A stretch of 64,000 nucleotides of DNA from Brevibacillus_H ginsengisoli (GTDB taxonomy: Bacteria; Bacillota; Bacilli; Brevibacillales; Brevibacillaceae): NCBI RefSeq assembly GCF_050113715.1, contig NZ_JBNJQR010000004.1:248001-312000 (forward strand), in the 5' to 3' direction. The notes below the pieces were generated by a model, which saw nothing but the letters and a program-made list of their open reading frames with translations, was not told where the DNA came from and made no database searches. A program made the position numbers and the translations under genes. Of the stretch, positions 7,759 to 15,589 are shown in pieces; positions within the stretch are counted from its first letter, which is position 1; each line of letters starts with the position of its first letter.

Positions 7759-9414
7759 CTATTTAATTTCAAAAGAGCTTTTCAGCGAAACAATCCGGTT
7801 AAATACCAAATGATCTTTGGTTGTCATCTTCGAATCGACATTGAAGTATCCGTGACGGAAGAATTGGAACTTGTCATGTGCTTGGGAGTCCTTCATATTC
7901 GGCTCCACAAAACCATTGAGGATCTCCAAGGAGTTTGGATTCACGTAATCCAAGAAGGTCTTGCCTTCTTCTTCTTCCTCATCAGTGATTAATGGCTCGT
8001 ACAAGCGGAACTCTGCTGCCACCGCTTGGCTTGCCTCTACCCAATGGATGGTTCCTTTTACTTTACGTCCGGTAAAGCCGCTTCCACTCTTCGTCTCTGG
8101 GTCATAGGTGCAGTGCAGCTCCACTACATTGCCGTTCTCATCTTTAATGACCTCGTTGCACTTGATGAAGTAAGCATTCTTTAAGCGTACCTCATTTCCT
8201 GGGAAAAGTCGGAAATACTTACTTGGCGGATTCTCCATGAAATCATCCTGCTCAATGTAGATTTCACGGGAGAACGGAATTTGTCTATTGCCCATCTCCG
8301 GATTCTCAGGGTTAATCTCCGCATCCAGCATCTCCACTTGTCCCTCTGGATAGTTGGTGATAACCACTTTCAGCGGATTTAACACAGCCATAGTACGTGG
8401 AGCTTTCAGCTTCAAATCTTCACGGATAAAGTGCTCCAGCATTCTTTCGTCTACCGTGCTATTGCTTCTAGCGACACCAATTTCGCGGCAGAAATTACGG
8501 ATAGATTCCGGTGTAAAACCACGTCTGCGCAAACCAGAAATGGTCGGCATGCGTGGGTCGTCCCATCCGTCCACATATTGTTCCTCTACCAATTGCTTCA
8601 GTTTGCGTTTACTCATGACTGTATTGGTCAAGTTCAGACGCGCAAACTCGTATTGATGAGGAGTCGATTCCATTTCGCACTCTTCAACCACCCAATCGTA
8701 GAGCGGACGTTGGTCTTCAAACTCCAGCGTACAGATGGAGTGAGTAACACCCTCAATCGCATCTTCCAATGGATGAGCAAAAGCGTACATCGGGTAGATG
8801 CACCATTTATCCCCTGTATTGTGATGGTGTGCGTGAGAGATACGGTAGATAATCGGGTCTCTTAGGTTGATGTTAGGTGATGACATATCGATTTTGGCGC
8901 GAAGGACTTTGGCTCCGTCCTCAAACTCGCCGCTGCGCATGCGCTCGAACAAATCGAGGTTTTCCTCAACAGAGCGATTGCGGTATGGGCTTTCTTTACC
9001 AGGCTCTGTTAATGTTCCGCGCGCCACTCTGATTTCTTCTTGAGTGGAGTCGTCTACGTATGCTTTTCCTTTTTTAATCAAGAGAACAGCTCGGTTGTAC
9101 ATCTCTTCAAAATAATTGGAGGCAAAAAACAAGCCGTCCCATTCAAATCCCAACCATTTCACGTCTTCCTTGATCGATTCCACGAATTCGATATCTTCTT
9201 TGAGCGGGTTGGTATCATCAAATCGCAAGTTGGTTTTTCCTTTGAATTCATCGGCCAATTCAAAGTTCAAACAAATAGATTTAGCATGTCCAATGTGCAA
9301 ATATCCGTTCGGTTCTGGAGGAAAACGGGTGATGATATGATCAACCTTACCCGACTTCAAATCCTCGATCACGATATTTTTAATAAAGTTCGATGACGCT
9401 GATTTATTTTCCAC
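7759..9414 (-). CDS. glnS: Glutaminyl-tRNA synthetase
   Basis: A class I synthetase of 551 residues that charges tRNA-Gln directly. It has FPPEPNGYLHIGHAKS with the HIGH signature at 40-43, the KMSKS-equivalent VMSKR, the GlnRS/GluRS-specific RFDDTNP, and a full anticodon-binding beta-barrel at the C terminus. I chose the GTG at 9414, about nine bases after AAAGG, because it gives the standard GlnRS N terminus; the frame stays open 26 codons further. Most Bacilli lack GlnRS and use GatCAB transamidation, so its presence is notable. No T-box fits in the short leader. Confidence 0.95.
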   Translation of the reverse strand: MENKSASSNFIKNIVIEDLKSGKVDHIITRFPPEPNGYLHIGHAKSICLNFELADEFKGKTNLRFDDTNPLKEDIEFVESIKEDVKWLGFEWDGLFFASNYFEEMYNRAVLLIKKGKAYVDDSTQEEIRVARGTLTEPGKESPYRNRSVEENLDLFERMRSGEFEDGAKVLRAKIDMSSPNINLRDPIIYRISHAHHHNTGDKWCIYPMYAFAHPLEDAIEGVTHSICTLEFEDQRPLYDWVVEECEMESTPHQYEFARLNLTNTVMSKRKLKQLVEEQYVDGWDDPRMPTISGLRRRGFTPESIRNFCREIGVARSNSTVDERMLEHFIREDLKLKAPRTMAVLNPLKVVITNYPEGQVEMLDAEINPENPEMGNRQIPFSREIYIEQDDFMENPPSKYFRLFPGNEVRLKNAYFIKCNEVIKDENGNVVELHCTYDPETKSGSGFTGRKVKGTIHWVEASQAVAAEFRLYEPLITDEEEEEGKTFLDYVNPNSLEILNGFVEPNMKDSQAHDKFQFFRHGYFNVDSKMTTKDHLVFNRIVSLKSSFEIK

Positions 9415-9538
9415 TCTGATCAACCTTTCTATTAATAGGAAGCTGACATTTGTATCCGCTCCGGCCGACAGTACATCCTTCGTTACTGTCAAGCAATCAT
9501 GTATTCAATAATAATGGTTACCTAGCGATAGTTCAACT

Positions 9539-9850
9539 TTATCCTCTAATGATAGCGATGTGATAGGGATAAAAGGAAGATGTCATTAAATTGTACTTAA
9601 TCGCCGGGTCGTTCTCCATGATGCTTCTGCCTTCTTCCTCCTCGTCTACTTCGAGGATGACAATGCCAAAAGTGGATTCGTCCATAACCAGCGTTCGCCC
9701 TGCAAGCACAACCTTACCTTCCTGGCTTAACTGCTGCAAATACTGGAAATGATTATGAATAATCTGTTCATCTTCTTTGGTACACGTATTGTCGAGCAGT
9801 CGCTGACAGGGTTTCAATACGTAAATGAATTGTTGTTTCTGATTTTCCAC
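9539..9850 (-). CDS. YciI-like domain protein
   Basis: About 103 residues with the YciI-type ferredoxin-like layout: beta strand FIYVLKP, a helix with HNHFQYLQQLSQEGKVVLAGR, strand FGIVILEVDEEEE, then a NDP-A segment and a closing strand. Family members are small dimeric proteins of largely unknown function, some related to dehalogenase-like enzymes. The GTG at 9850 follows GAGGTG by six bases and is preferred over a GTG three codons earlier. It lies upstream of glnS on the same strand with a 124-base gap. Confidence 0.75.
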   Translation of the reverse strand: MENQKQQFIYVLKPCQRLLDNTCTKEDEQIIHNHFQYLQQLSQEGKVVLAGRTLVMDESTFGIVILEVDEEEEGRSIMENDPAIKYNLMTSSFYPYHIAIIRG

Positions 9851-9950
9851 CGGGAACACCTCAATTTCTAACTTTCCTATACCTATTGTGACTCGGCATC
9901 GTAGTTTCCTGCCTTCTATATGAATTATTTCTTTTTAGCATACGAAGAAT

Positions 9951-9985
9951 ACAAAAACCCACCCGCTATACTCTGCGGATGGGTT
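9951..9985 (-). terminator. Terminator of the FAD oxidoreductase gene
   Basis: AACCCA-N-CCGC and GCGG-N-TGGGTT form a stem over 9956-9985, followed on the minus strand by a T tract. It ends the riboswitch-controlled transcript. Confidence 0.8.
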
Positions 9986-10002
9986 CTTCAGTATTCCTAC
10001 TT

Positions 10003-11439
10003 CTATGAAAGACGTTCAATAATATTTCGAGCGATCCAGACACCTGCGGCTCCAGCTTGCGCCAATCCTCTTGTTACACCCGCGCCGTCTCCGCCACAGA
10101 ATAAGCCCTTGATCTCTGTCTCGAACTGTTCGGTCAGTTTCGGACGAGCCGAGTAGAACTTCGCCTCTACTCCATAGAACAAGGTATGTTCTGAAGCGAT
10201 ACCCGGAGTTACTTTATCCAGCGCTTCGACCATCTCAATCAAGCTCTTCATCGTGTTGTAAGGCAATACCAGTCCAAGGTCGCCCGGAACCGCTTCTTTC
10301 AAGGTCGGCTCCAAGAATCCTTCTCGAATCCGCGCTTCGGTAGAACGTCTGCCTCGAAGAATATCGCCGTATTTTTGCACGATGACCCCGCCGTTTGACA
10401 GGTCGTTAGCGCGTTTGCAAATTTCACGCGCGTATTCATTCGGCTTATCGAATGGGTCCGTAAACTTATGGGAAACCAGCAAAGCAAAGTTCGTATTCGT
10501 CGAACCGAGTGCCGGGTCCTTGTACGAATGACCATTGGCCGCCATGACTCCGCTATGGTTCTCAACCACCACATGTCCCGATGGATTGCTGCAGAATGTA
10601 CGTACCCGAGTTCCCACAGATGTGTTGTAGATAAACTTGCCTTCATACAAATGCTCGTTGATTTCGCGCATGACGACGTCAGAAGTCTCGACGCGCACAC
10701 CGACATCCACTTGATTGTTGATCATCTTCAGTTTGCGTTTCTTGAGAATCTCGGTCAACCAGGCAGAACCGTCACGACCCGGAACAATGACCACGTGATC
10801 ACTCAAGTATTCTTCTCCATTTTTCAAGACCACACCCTGCACGCGGTACCCGTCACTGCCTTTTTCTGTGAGAATATCTTGTACTTCTGTCTTGAACCGC
10901 AAGTCTATTCGGGTTTTGAGGTACTCGAAGATCGATTGGAGAATCTCAAGGTTCTGTTCTGTCCCCAAGTGACGGACTTGTGCGCGCAATAGCTTCAGGC
11001 CTGCGGCATAGCCTCGTTGTTCAATGCTTTTCACCGTTTCCGTAGTCGGGTCGGTTAATTGAGGAGTAGCCCCATGCTTGAGGTTGATCTCATCCACGTA
11101 CTTAATTAAATCCAATACTCGCGATGGGGTGATATAATCGGTCATCCAACCGCCAAATTCCGTTGTGATGTTAAACTTTCCGTCGCTGTATGCGCCTGCC
11201 CCGCCGAATCCGCTTGTAATGGAGCATGCCGGTAGACAGCCTGCGTAATCCTTCTTGCCTGCAGGCGGTGGACATAATTGAATTTTTTCTTCCAGAATCG
11301 GACAGCGTCTGCTGTAGATATCGTGTCCCTTATCAATCAACAGCACTCTCGATTGCGGAGAGCGTAACGTCATTTCGTAACTTGCAAAAATCCCTGCTGG
11401 TCCTGCACCGACCACAATTACATCGTATTTATTCTTCAT
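10003..11439 (-). CDS. FAD-dependent oxidoreductase of the COG2509 family
   Basis: A 478-residue flavoprotein. The dinucleotide-binding motif GAGPAG is at 11-16, and the C-terminal FAD site reads GLFCGGDGAGVTRG. Four cysteines (C46, C56, C68, C72) lie close behind the Rossmann loop, followed by the glycine-rich GFGGAGAYSDGKFN. The family is annotated as uncharacterised FAD-dependent dehydrogenase; the substrate is unknown. AGGAGG lies before the ATG. It is a single-gene transcript whose leader holds a purine-class riboswitch, which links it to purine metabolism or detoxification by inference. Confidence 0.85.
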   Translation of the reverse strand: MKNKYDVIVVGAGPAGIFASYEMTLRSPQSRVLLIDKGHDIYSRRCPILEEKIQLCPPPAGKKDYAGCLPACSITSGFGGAGAYSDGKFNITTEFGGWMTDYITPSRVLDLIKYVDEINLKHGATPQLTDPTTETVKSIEQRGYAAGLKLLRAQVRHLGTEQNLEILQSIFEYLKTRIDLRFKTEVQDILTEKGSDGYRVQGVVLKNGEEYLSDHVVIVPGRDGSAWLTEILKKRKLKMINNQVDVGVRVETSDVVMREINEHLYEGKFIYNTSVGTRVRTFCSNPSGHVVVENHSGVMAANGHSYKDPALGSTNTNFALLVSHKFTDPFDKPNEYAREICKRANDLSNGGVIVQKYGDILRGRRSTEARIREGFLEPTLKEAVPGDLGLVLPYNTMKSLIEMVEALDKVTPGIASEHTLFYGVEAKFYSARPKLTEQFETEIKGLFCGGDGAGVTRGLAQAGAAGVWIARNIIERLS

Positions 11440-11486
11440 CGTATCCTCCTGAACAAGAATTTCTTGATGTCATGTTTCCATTTACC

Positions 11487-11561
11487 AAAAAAATAATTCC
11501 TAGACTAAATGGATATGAGAAATCCATATAAGATATCTCAACCCATTCGTAGCTAGGAATT
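11487..11561 (-). terminator. Riboswitch expression platform: terminator that competes with the aptamer
   Basis: On the minus strand the bases AATTCCTAG (11553-11561), which also form the 3' arm of aptamer stem P3 and part of J3/1, can pair perfectly with CTAGGAATT (11495-11503). The stem can extend inwards by CTA/TAG and AATGG/CCATT, and seven T follow (11487-11493). Terminator and aptamer share bases, so ligand binding should prevent termination (ON switch). Confidence 0.75.
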
Positions 11562-11609
11562 TACGGTTCCTTGTAGAAACCCTCAAACCGTATCTTGAGG
11601 ATATACGAA
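11546..11609 (-). promoter_or_regulatory. Purine-class riboswitch aptamer (variant)
   Basis: Three-way junction typical of Rfam purine riboswitches: P1 TTCGTA/TACGAA, P2 CCTCAA/TTGAGG, loop L2 GATACGG, J2/3 GTTTCTAC, P3 AGGAA/TTCCT, loop L3 CCGTAAA. The L2 and L3 sequences match the known kissing loops. The specificity position before the 3' arm of P1 is C, as in guanine-type aptamers. Odd points: J1/2 is one base short, L2 seems one base longer, and J3/1 reads AGC where GAC is usual. It sits in the leader of the FAD oxidoreductase gene. Confidence 0.85.
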
Positions 11610-11646
11610 CAGAACAATTATCTCTTAAATTTTTTAACAATTGTAT

Positions 11647-11673
11647 GTTATAGCAGAATCACCAACGTGTCAA
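11647..11673 (-). promoter_or_regulatory. Promoter of the riboswitch-FAD oxidoreductase unit
   Basis: Minus-strand TTGACA (11668-11673) and TGC-TATAAC (extended -10, hexamer 11647-11652) are 15 bp apart. The start site would fall near 11640, about 30 bases before the aptamer. The AT-rich stretch from 11690 to 11870 beyond it shows no gene that I can support. Confidence 0.6.
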
Positions 11674-11873
11674 TATTGTAAAATGTGTTATATTCGTGTT
11701 TAGTGTTCAGAAATTGAAAAATATGTTTATTTGTATGTTAAATTCAATCAATAAACGAACAATGTAATTTGTTTCACATGCACCTCTCCAAATGTTGCAA
11801 TTCCCTATTTCCGAACATTATGCGACTTAAGATATTCTTTGTTCATCAATCGCCCATTTATCAATTTCCCAAC

Positions 11874-11903
11874 AAAAAAAGTCCAAGGATTCCCCCCTTG
11901 GAC
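11874..11903 (-). terminator. Terminator of the thi operon
   Basis: GTCCAAGG (11881-11888) pairs with CCTTGGAC (11896-11903), followed on the minus strand by seven T. It lies 20 bases after the thiE stop codon. Confidence 0.88.
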
Positions 11904-11922
11904 TCTTCAACCTTCGTTCCGA

Positions 11923-12579
11923 TTAAGCTTGTGACACAATTCTTCGTAATTCTCTTGCGTTGGCTATAGGATCTTCCGCTGAGCTGATGGCGGAAATAAC
12001 CGAAATCCCGTCGGCCCCCGCTTCGATGACAGACCCAGAGTTTTCAGCCGTAATGCCTCCTATGCCGACAATAGGAAGCTGGATGCCTTGCTGCCGCAAT
12101 GAGCGAATGATTTCAGGGCCTTGCGCTGCCTTGGCATCCTGCTTCGTTTGAGTTGCAAAGATCGGCCCCACGCCCAGGTAATCCGCTCCATGAGCAACGG
12201 CTCTTTGGGCTTCCTCCCAATTATGCGCGGATACCCCCAAAATTTTGTTTCTCATTTTGTGTCTCACTTCTTCAGCCGACTCATCGTCTTGACCCACGTG
12301 CACGCCATCCGCCTCTAGCGCCACAGCTAGATCCACATCATCATTGACGATAAACGGAATGCCTTTTTGCTTGCAAAGAACTTGCATTTTTCTGGCCAAA
12401 CGAAACTTGGACGCGCCAGTAAGTGCACCGTTGCCCTTTTCACGAAACTGAAAAAGGGTAATCCCCCCTTCAATCGCTTCTTCGAGCACCTCAAGTGGAT
12501 CCTTCGCGCAATTGTTGCTACCCATAATAAAATATAGCCTCAGCCACTCCGACAATTTTTCGTTTTGCATTGTTGGCAA
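11923..12579 (-). CDS. thiE: Thiamine-phosphate synthase
   Basis: A TIM-barrel enzyme of about 218 residues that joins HMP-PP and HET-P to form thiamine phosphate. Motifs YFIMGSNNC, QFREKG, VNDDVDLA, GVHVGQDD, GVGPIFAT and GIGGI are all present. The start is uncertain: the TTG at 12579 has a GGGGG about nine bases upstream, while the ATG at 12570 lacks a well placed site. It begins next to the thiD stop codon and is the last gene of the thiMDE operon. Confidence 0.93.
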   Translation of the reverse strand: MPTMQNEKLSEWLRLYFIMGSNNCAKDPLEVLEEAIEGGITLFQFREKGNGALTGASKFRLARKMQVLCKQKGIPFIVNDDVDLAVALEADGVHVGQDDESAEEVRHKMRNKILGVSAHNWEEAQRAVAHGADYLGVGPIFATQTKQDAKAAQGPEIIRSLRQQGIQLPIVGIGGITAENSGSVIEAGADGISVISAISSAEDPIANARELRRIVSQA

Positions 12580-12580
12580 A

Positions 12581-13408
12581 TCATTCGACCCCCAGTTGTT
12601 GCGGTTTCCGTTGACGTAAATTGTACGCCCAGTGATTGGTTGGCCCATGTCCGCTGCCAATTCCCAGATGGTCTTCAATAGCAGCAGCTATGAATTGTTT
12701 GGCAACCGAAACGGAATCTGCCATCGAAAGTCCTTGAGCTAGCTGAGCAGTGATAGCGGCAGCAAAGGTACACCCTGTTCCATGCGTATGTCTCGTGATT
12801 ACCCGGGGACTTGTAAAGGTAACAAACTCCTTGCCGTCATATAGCAAGTCCGTAACCATTTCTTCGTTTTCTGCATGGCCGCCTTTCATCACGACGTGCT
12901 CGACACCATATTCCAGCAGTTTGGATGCTGCACGTTTACGGTCCTCCAATGAACGAATCGTCATCCCGGTGAGAATCTCCGCTTCCGGAATGTTAGGTGT
13001 AACCACGCGGGCGAGAGGAAGCAGGAACTCCTGCATGGATTGGACAGCCTCCTGTTGCAACAACGGGGAACCTCCCTTGGCGACCATCACTGGATCGACC
13101 ACAAGATTTCGCCACTTATAGTCAGCGATTCTTTGAGCAACCGCTTGAATAATCTCCCCGCTAAACAGCATGCCTGTCTTCACAGCATCCGGCTCCAGAT
13201 CGTCACCGATCGCTACCAGCTGCTTTTCGACCGCTTCGACCGTCATCGGGTATACCGCGTGTACTCCTATCGTGTTTTGGGCCGTAATCGCCGTGATGGC
13301 GGACATCCCGAATACCCCTAGTTCCTGAAAGGTTTTGAGATCCGCCTGGATACCTGCTCCACCACCACTATCCGAGCCGGCTATCGTCAATGCTTTCACT
13401 ACCTTCAT
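12581..13408 (-). CDS. thiD: Hydroxymethylpyrimidine/phosphomethylpyrimidine kinase
   Basis: A ribokinase-fold enzyme of 275 residues that phosphorylates HMP and HMP-P. The N-terminal substrate loop AGSDSGGGAGIQAD and the anion-hole motif HGTGCTFAAAI near residue 210 are diagnostic, as is DPVMVAKGG. It lies between thiM and thiE, transcribed from the TPP-controlled promoter. The presence of the kinases but no thiC or thiG nearby fits a salvage operon. Confidence 0.95.
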   Translation of the reverse strand: MKVVKALTIAGSDSGGGAGIQADLKTFQELGVFGMSAITAITAQNTIGVHAVYPMTVEAVEKQLVAIGDDLEPDAVKTGMLFSGEIIQAVAQRIADYKWRNLVVDPVMVAKGGSPLLQQEAVQSMQEFLLPLARVVTPNIPEAEILTGMTIRSLEDRKRAASKLLEYGVEHVVMKGGHAENEEMVTDLLYDGKEFVTFTSPRVITRHTHGTGCTFAAAITAQLAQGLSMADSVSVAKQFIAAAIEDHLGIGSGHGPTNHWAYNLRQRKPQQLGVE

Positions 13409-13482
13409 CCATCATCTGCCCCTTCCCTTGGTCATTCAAGACAGTCTCGTTATAGACTTAGGAATCGTCCAGTTTTCAAGAA

Positions 13483-14292
13483 TTATGACAATTGCGTAAA
13501 GGAAGCCAGCTTGCTTACCTCGTCCGCCGAAACTTTTGCCAATTGGTTAAGAAACTCGATTTGAAAGCTACCTGGTCCTTGCTCTCCTTGGTTGTACCAG
13601 GCGATCTGCGCAGCGACACCATAGCTGACAAGTGCAGCAACTGCCGCTTCCAGTTTATCCGACCCTACTGCCGCAAACGCACCAATCACTGCCGTCAGCA
13701 AACAACCTGTTCCTGTAACCTTGGTCAAAATAGGATGACCGTTATGTACCAAAAAGGTTCTTTCTCCATCTGTAATCACATCGTTTTTACCTGTAATGAC
13801 GACAATGGACCGAAGTTGTTTGGCAGCTCTATGCGCAAGACTCACGACATCCCCGGAACCTTCCCCGGCATCTACACCTTTGATTGCCCACTTCTCGCCA
13901 ATGACGTTAGCTACTTCGGCTGCATTCCCCCGCAATACCGTAACATTCACTTCACGCGTAATGGTTTGGGCCGTTTCTGTACGATAAGCGGTAGCACCCG
14001 CTCCAACCGGGTCAAAAATAACCGGTACACCCTGCTCATTAGCAGCCCGACCAGCAATCAGCATAGCTTCAATCTGCGCTTCATTTAAGGTTCCAATGTT
14101 GAGGACAAGCGCCCCAGCAATTCGGGCCATGTCTGACACTTCTTGCACAGCATTGGCCATGACAGGTGAAGCGCCCAGTGCCAACAATCCATTTGCGGTA
14201 AAGTTAGTCACGACCACATTCGTGATATTGTGAACCAATGGATTCACGTCCCGCACTTTCTCCAGCAGGTTGATAATCGTTTGTGTATTCAT
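13483..14292 (-). CDS. thiM: Hydroxyethylthiazole kinase
   Basis: A 269-residue kinase of the ribokinase superfamily that salvages the thiazole alcohol. PLVHNITNVVVTNFTANGLL is the family N-terminal signature, DPVGAGAT is the substrate loop, and TGTGCLLTAVIGAF is the anion hole. It is the first gene of thiMDE, directly behind the TPP riboswitch and its terminator. Confidence 0.95.
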   Translation of the reverse strand: MNTQTIINLLEKVRDVNPLVHNITNVVVTNFTANGLLALGASPVMANAVQEVSDMARIAGALVLNIGTLNEAQIEAMLIAGRAANEQGVPVIFDPVGAGATAYRTETAQTITREVNVTVLRGNAAEVANVIGEKWAIKGVDAGEGSGDVVSLAHRAAKQLRSIVVITGKNDVITDGERTFLVHNGHPILTKVTGTGCLLTAVIGAFAAVGSDKLEAAVAALVSYGVAAQIAWYNQGEQGPGSFQIEFLNQLAKVSADEVSKLASFTQLS

Positions 14293-14370
14293 GGATAACC
14301 ATTCCTCTCCATACCAACATGTTGGAACTACAATTTGGGAGATCGTTGAACCCTACGTCTTGCTTCACGC

Positions 14371-14400
14371 AAAAAAGCACTTTTGCGTAAGCAAAAGTGC
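14371..14400 (-). terminator. Terminator of the TPP riboswitch
   Basis: A perfect 10-bp stem (14377-14386 with 14391-14400) with a 4-base loop is followed on the minus strand by six T. It lies between the aptamer and thiM, so thiamine pyrophosphate should stop transcription (OFF switch). Confidence 0.88.
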
Positions 14401-14414
14401 AGCTCGTACCTCAT

Positions 14415-14520
14415 AACACACTCCCTACGCTGGCATTACCCAACAGGTTCAAACGGTTAACGACGGATTAGTCGTACTCTCAGCCTGATTCCACAGACTC
14501 CCGATCCTATGTAGTTCACT
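14415..14520 (-). promoter_or_regulatory. TPP riboswitch (THI box)
   Basis: The minus strand carries the conserved GGCTGAGAG, TTTGAACCTG and AATGCCAGCGTAGGGAGT segments of the TPP aptamer in the right order. The 5' part around GGGAGTC is less regular than usual. It precedes thiM. Confidence 0.92.
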
Positions 14521-14562
14521 TGACTAAAAGTCTACTCCGATCCCCAACCGAAAGCAATGGCT

Positions 14563-15453
14563 TCAAAAACTTTTCTCTTCCCTTATTAATCCCGCGAATA
14601 TTTCCATCGCCTTGGTCTGAAAATTAGTAGCTTGCGTAAGCAACGAAAACTTGCGAATGATCGGAGTCCCCTTCAGTGGAAGCACCTGGATCGTTCCTAA
14701 CTTCAGCTCTTTTTGGATCGCCCAGTTGGACACCAAGGTAATTCCTAGTCCCGCTTCAACTGATTCTTTAATGATTTGGGTACTACCGAATTCCATTACG
14801 TGCTCCACTGAAATCTGTAACTTGGCGAACATCCCCTCAGTCGCTTCTCGTGTTCCTGACCCGCGTTCTCGGACAATCCATGTCTCTCCAGCTAATTCGG
14901 ACACATGAACCTCTGTCTGTCCAGCAAGTCGATGGTTCGCACTCGCGATAACCACCATCACATCATCCGCAATCGGTTCCATCATCATCTTCTGTGAAGG
15001 TAAGTCTCCTTCGACAACGCCAATATCAATCTGATGATTCGCAATCAGCTCTGCAATCTCAGTGGAATTCCCAATGCGGATAGTTGGTTGAATTAACGGA
15101 TAACGGTCCCTCAAACGCGCAATGATATGTGGTAGAACGTACTCCCCATAAGTATAACTGGCCCCAATCGAAATAACGCCAGTCGCCGCATGTGTCATAT
15201 CGTCTACCAGATACTGCATTCTGGAATACAGCGTGAGGATTTCTTTGGCATGGTGGTACACCACTTCACCCGCCTTGGTCAGACGGACGAATTTATTGCT
15301 TCTCTCCAGCAGCCTAGTACCCAACGTTCGCTCCAACTGCTGGATATAGTGACTAACGGCAGGCTGAGTCATATGTAAATCTTCCGCGGCTCTCGAGAAA
15401 TTTTGCTTCTCCACCACACTCACAAACACCGACAATTGCTGATCCATGTTCAT
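14563..15453 (-). CDS. LysR family regulator (CysL/YeiE type)
   Basis: A regulator of about 296 residues. The winged helix at the N terminus (FSRAAEDLHMTQPAVSHYIQ) is followed by a two-lobed effector-binding domain from about residue 90. It is transcribed divergently from a YeiH-type membrane protein; in other bacteria this LysR/YeiH pairing is linked to sulphur oxyanion metabolism. An ATG two codons further in (15447) is an equally likely start. The shared 136-base region holds a dyad at 15517-15537. Confidence 0.88.
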   Translation of the reverse strand: MNMDQQLSVFVSVVEKQNFSRAAEDLHMTQPAVSHYIQQLERTLGTRLLERSNKFVRLTKAGEVVYHHAKEILTLYSRMQYLVDDMTHAATGVISIGASYTYGEYVLPHIIARLRDRYPLIQPTIRIGNSTEIAELIANHQIDIGVVEGDLPSQKMMMEPIADDVMVVIASANHRLAGQTEVHVSELAGETWIVRERGSGTREATEGMFAKLQISVEHVMEFGSTQIIKESVEAGLGITLVSNWAIQKELKLGTIQVLPLKGTPIIRKFSLLTQATNFQTKAMEIFAGLIREEKSF

Positions 15454-15516
15454 TCATCACCCTATCGCTGGAGACTATCCTTTAACTATATATATTTACT
15501 TATCGTGATGATCTAT

Positions 15517-15537
15517 ATGATTTATTTTATTTATCAT
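15517..15537. promoter_or_regulatory. Candidate LysR operator
   Basis: ATGAT and ATCAT are separated by 11 bases of A/T in the middle of the divergent region, giving a LysR T-N11-A style dyad. The sequence is AT-rich, so chance symmetry is possible. Confidence 0.4.
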
Positions 15538-15589
15538 CATACTTGCTTTATGCTAATTCTGCAAAGGTTACAGAAAGGAATGAACGATC

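Noticed and set aside
7593..7772. N-terminal extension of the aldo/keto reductase
   Set aside because: Sixty extra codons have no family similarity and would run into the glnS terminator; the GTG at 7592 follows GGGAGGAA.
9415..9492. N-terminal extension of glnS by 26 codons
   Set aside because: The frame is open, but the extension has no GlnRS-like sequence and the GTG at 9414 has a better placed ribosome binding site.
9415..9538. A T-box leader before glnS
   Set aside because: The gap is too short and lacks the AGGGTGGNACCGCG core.
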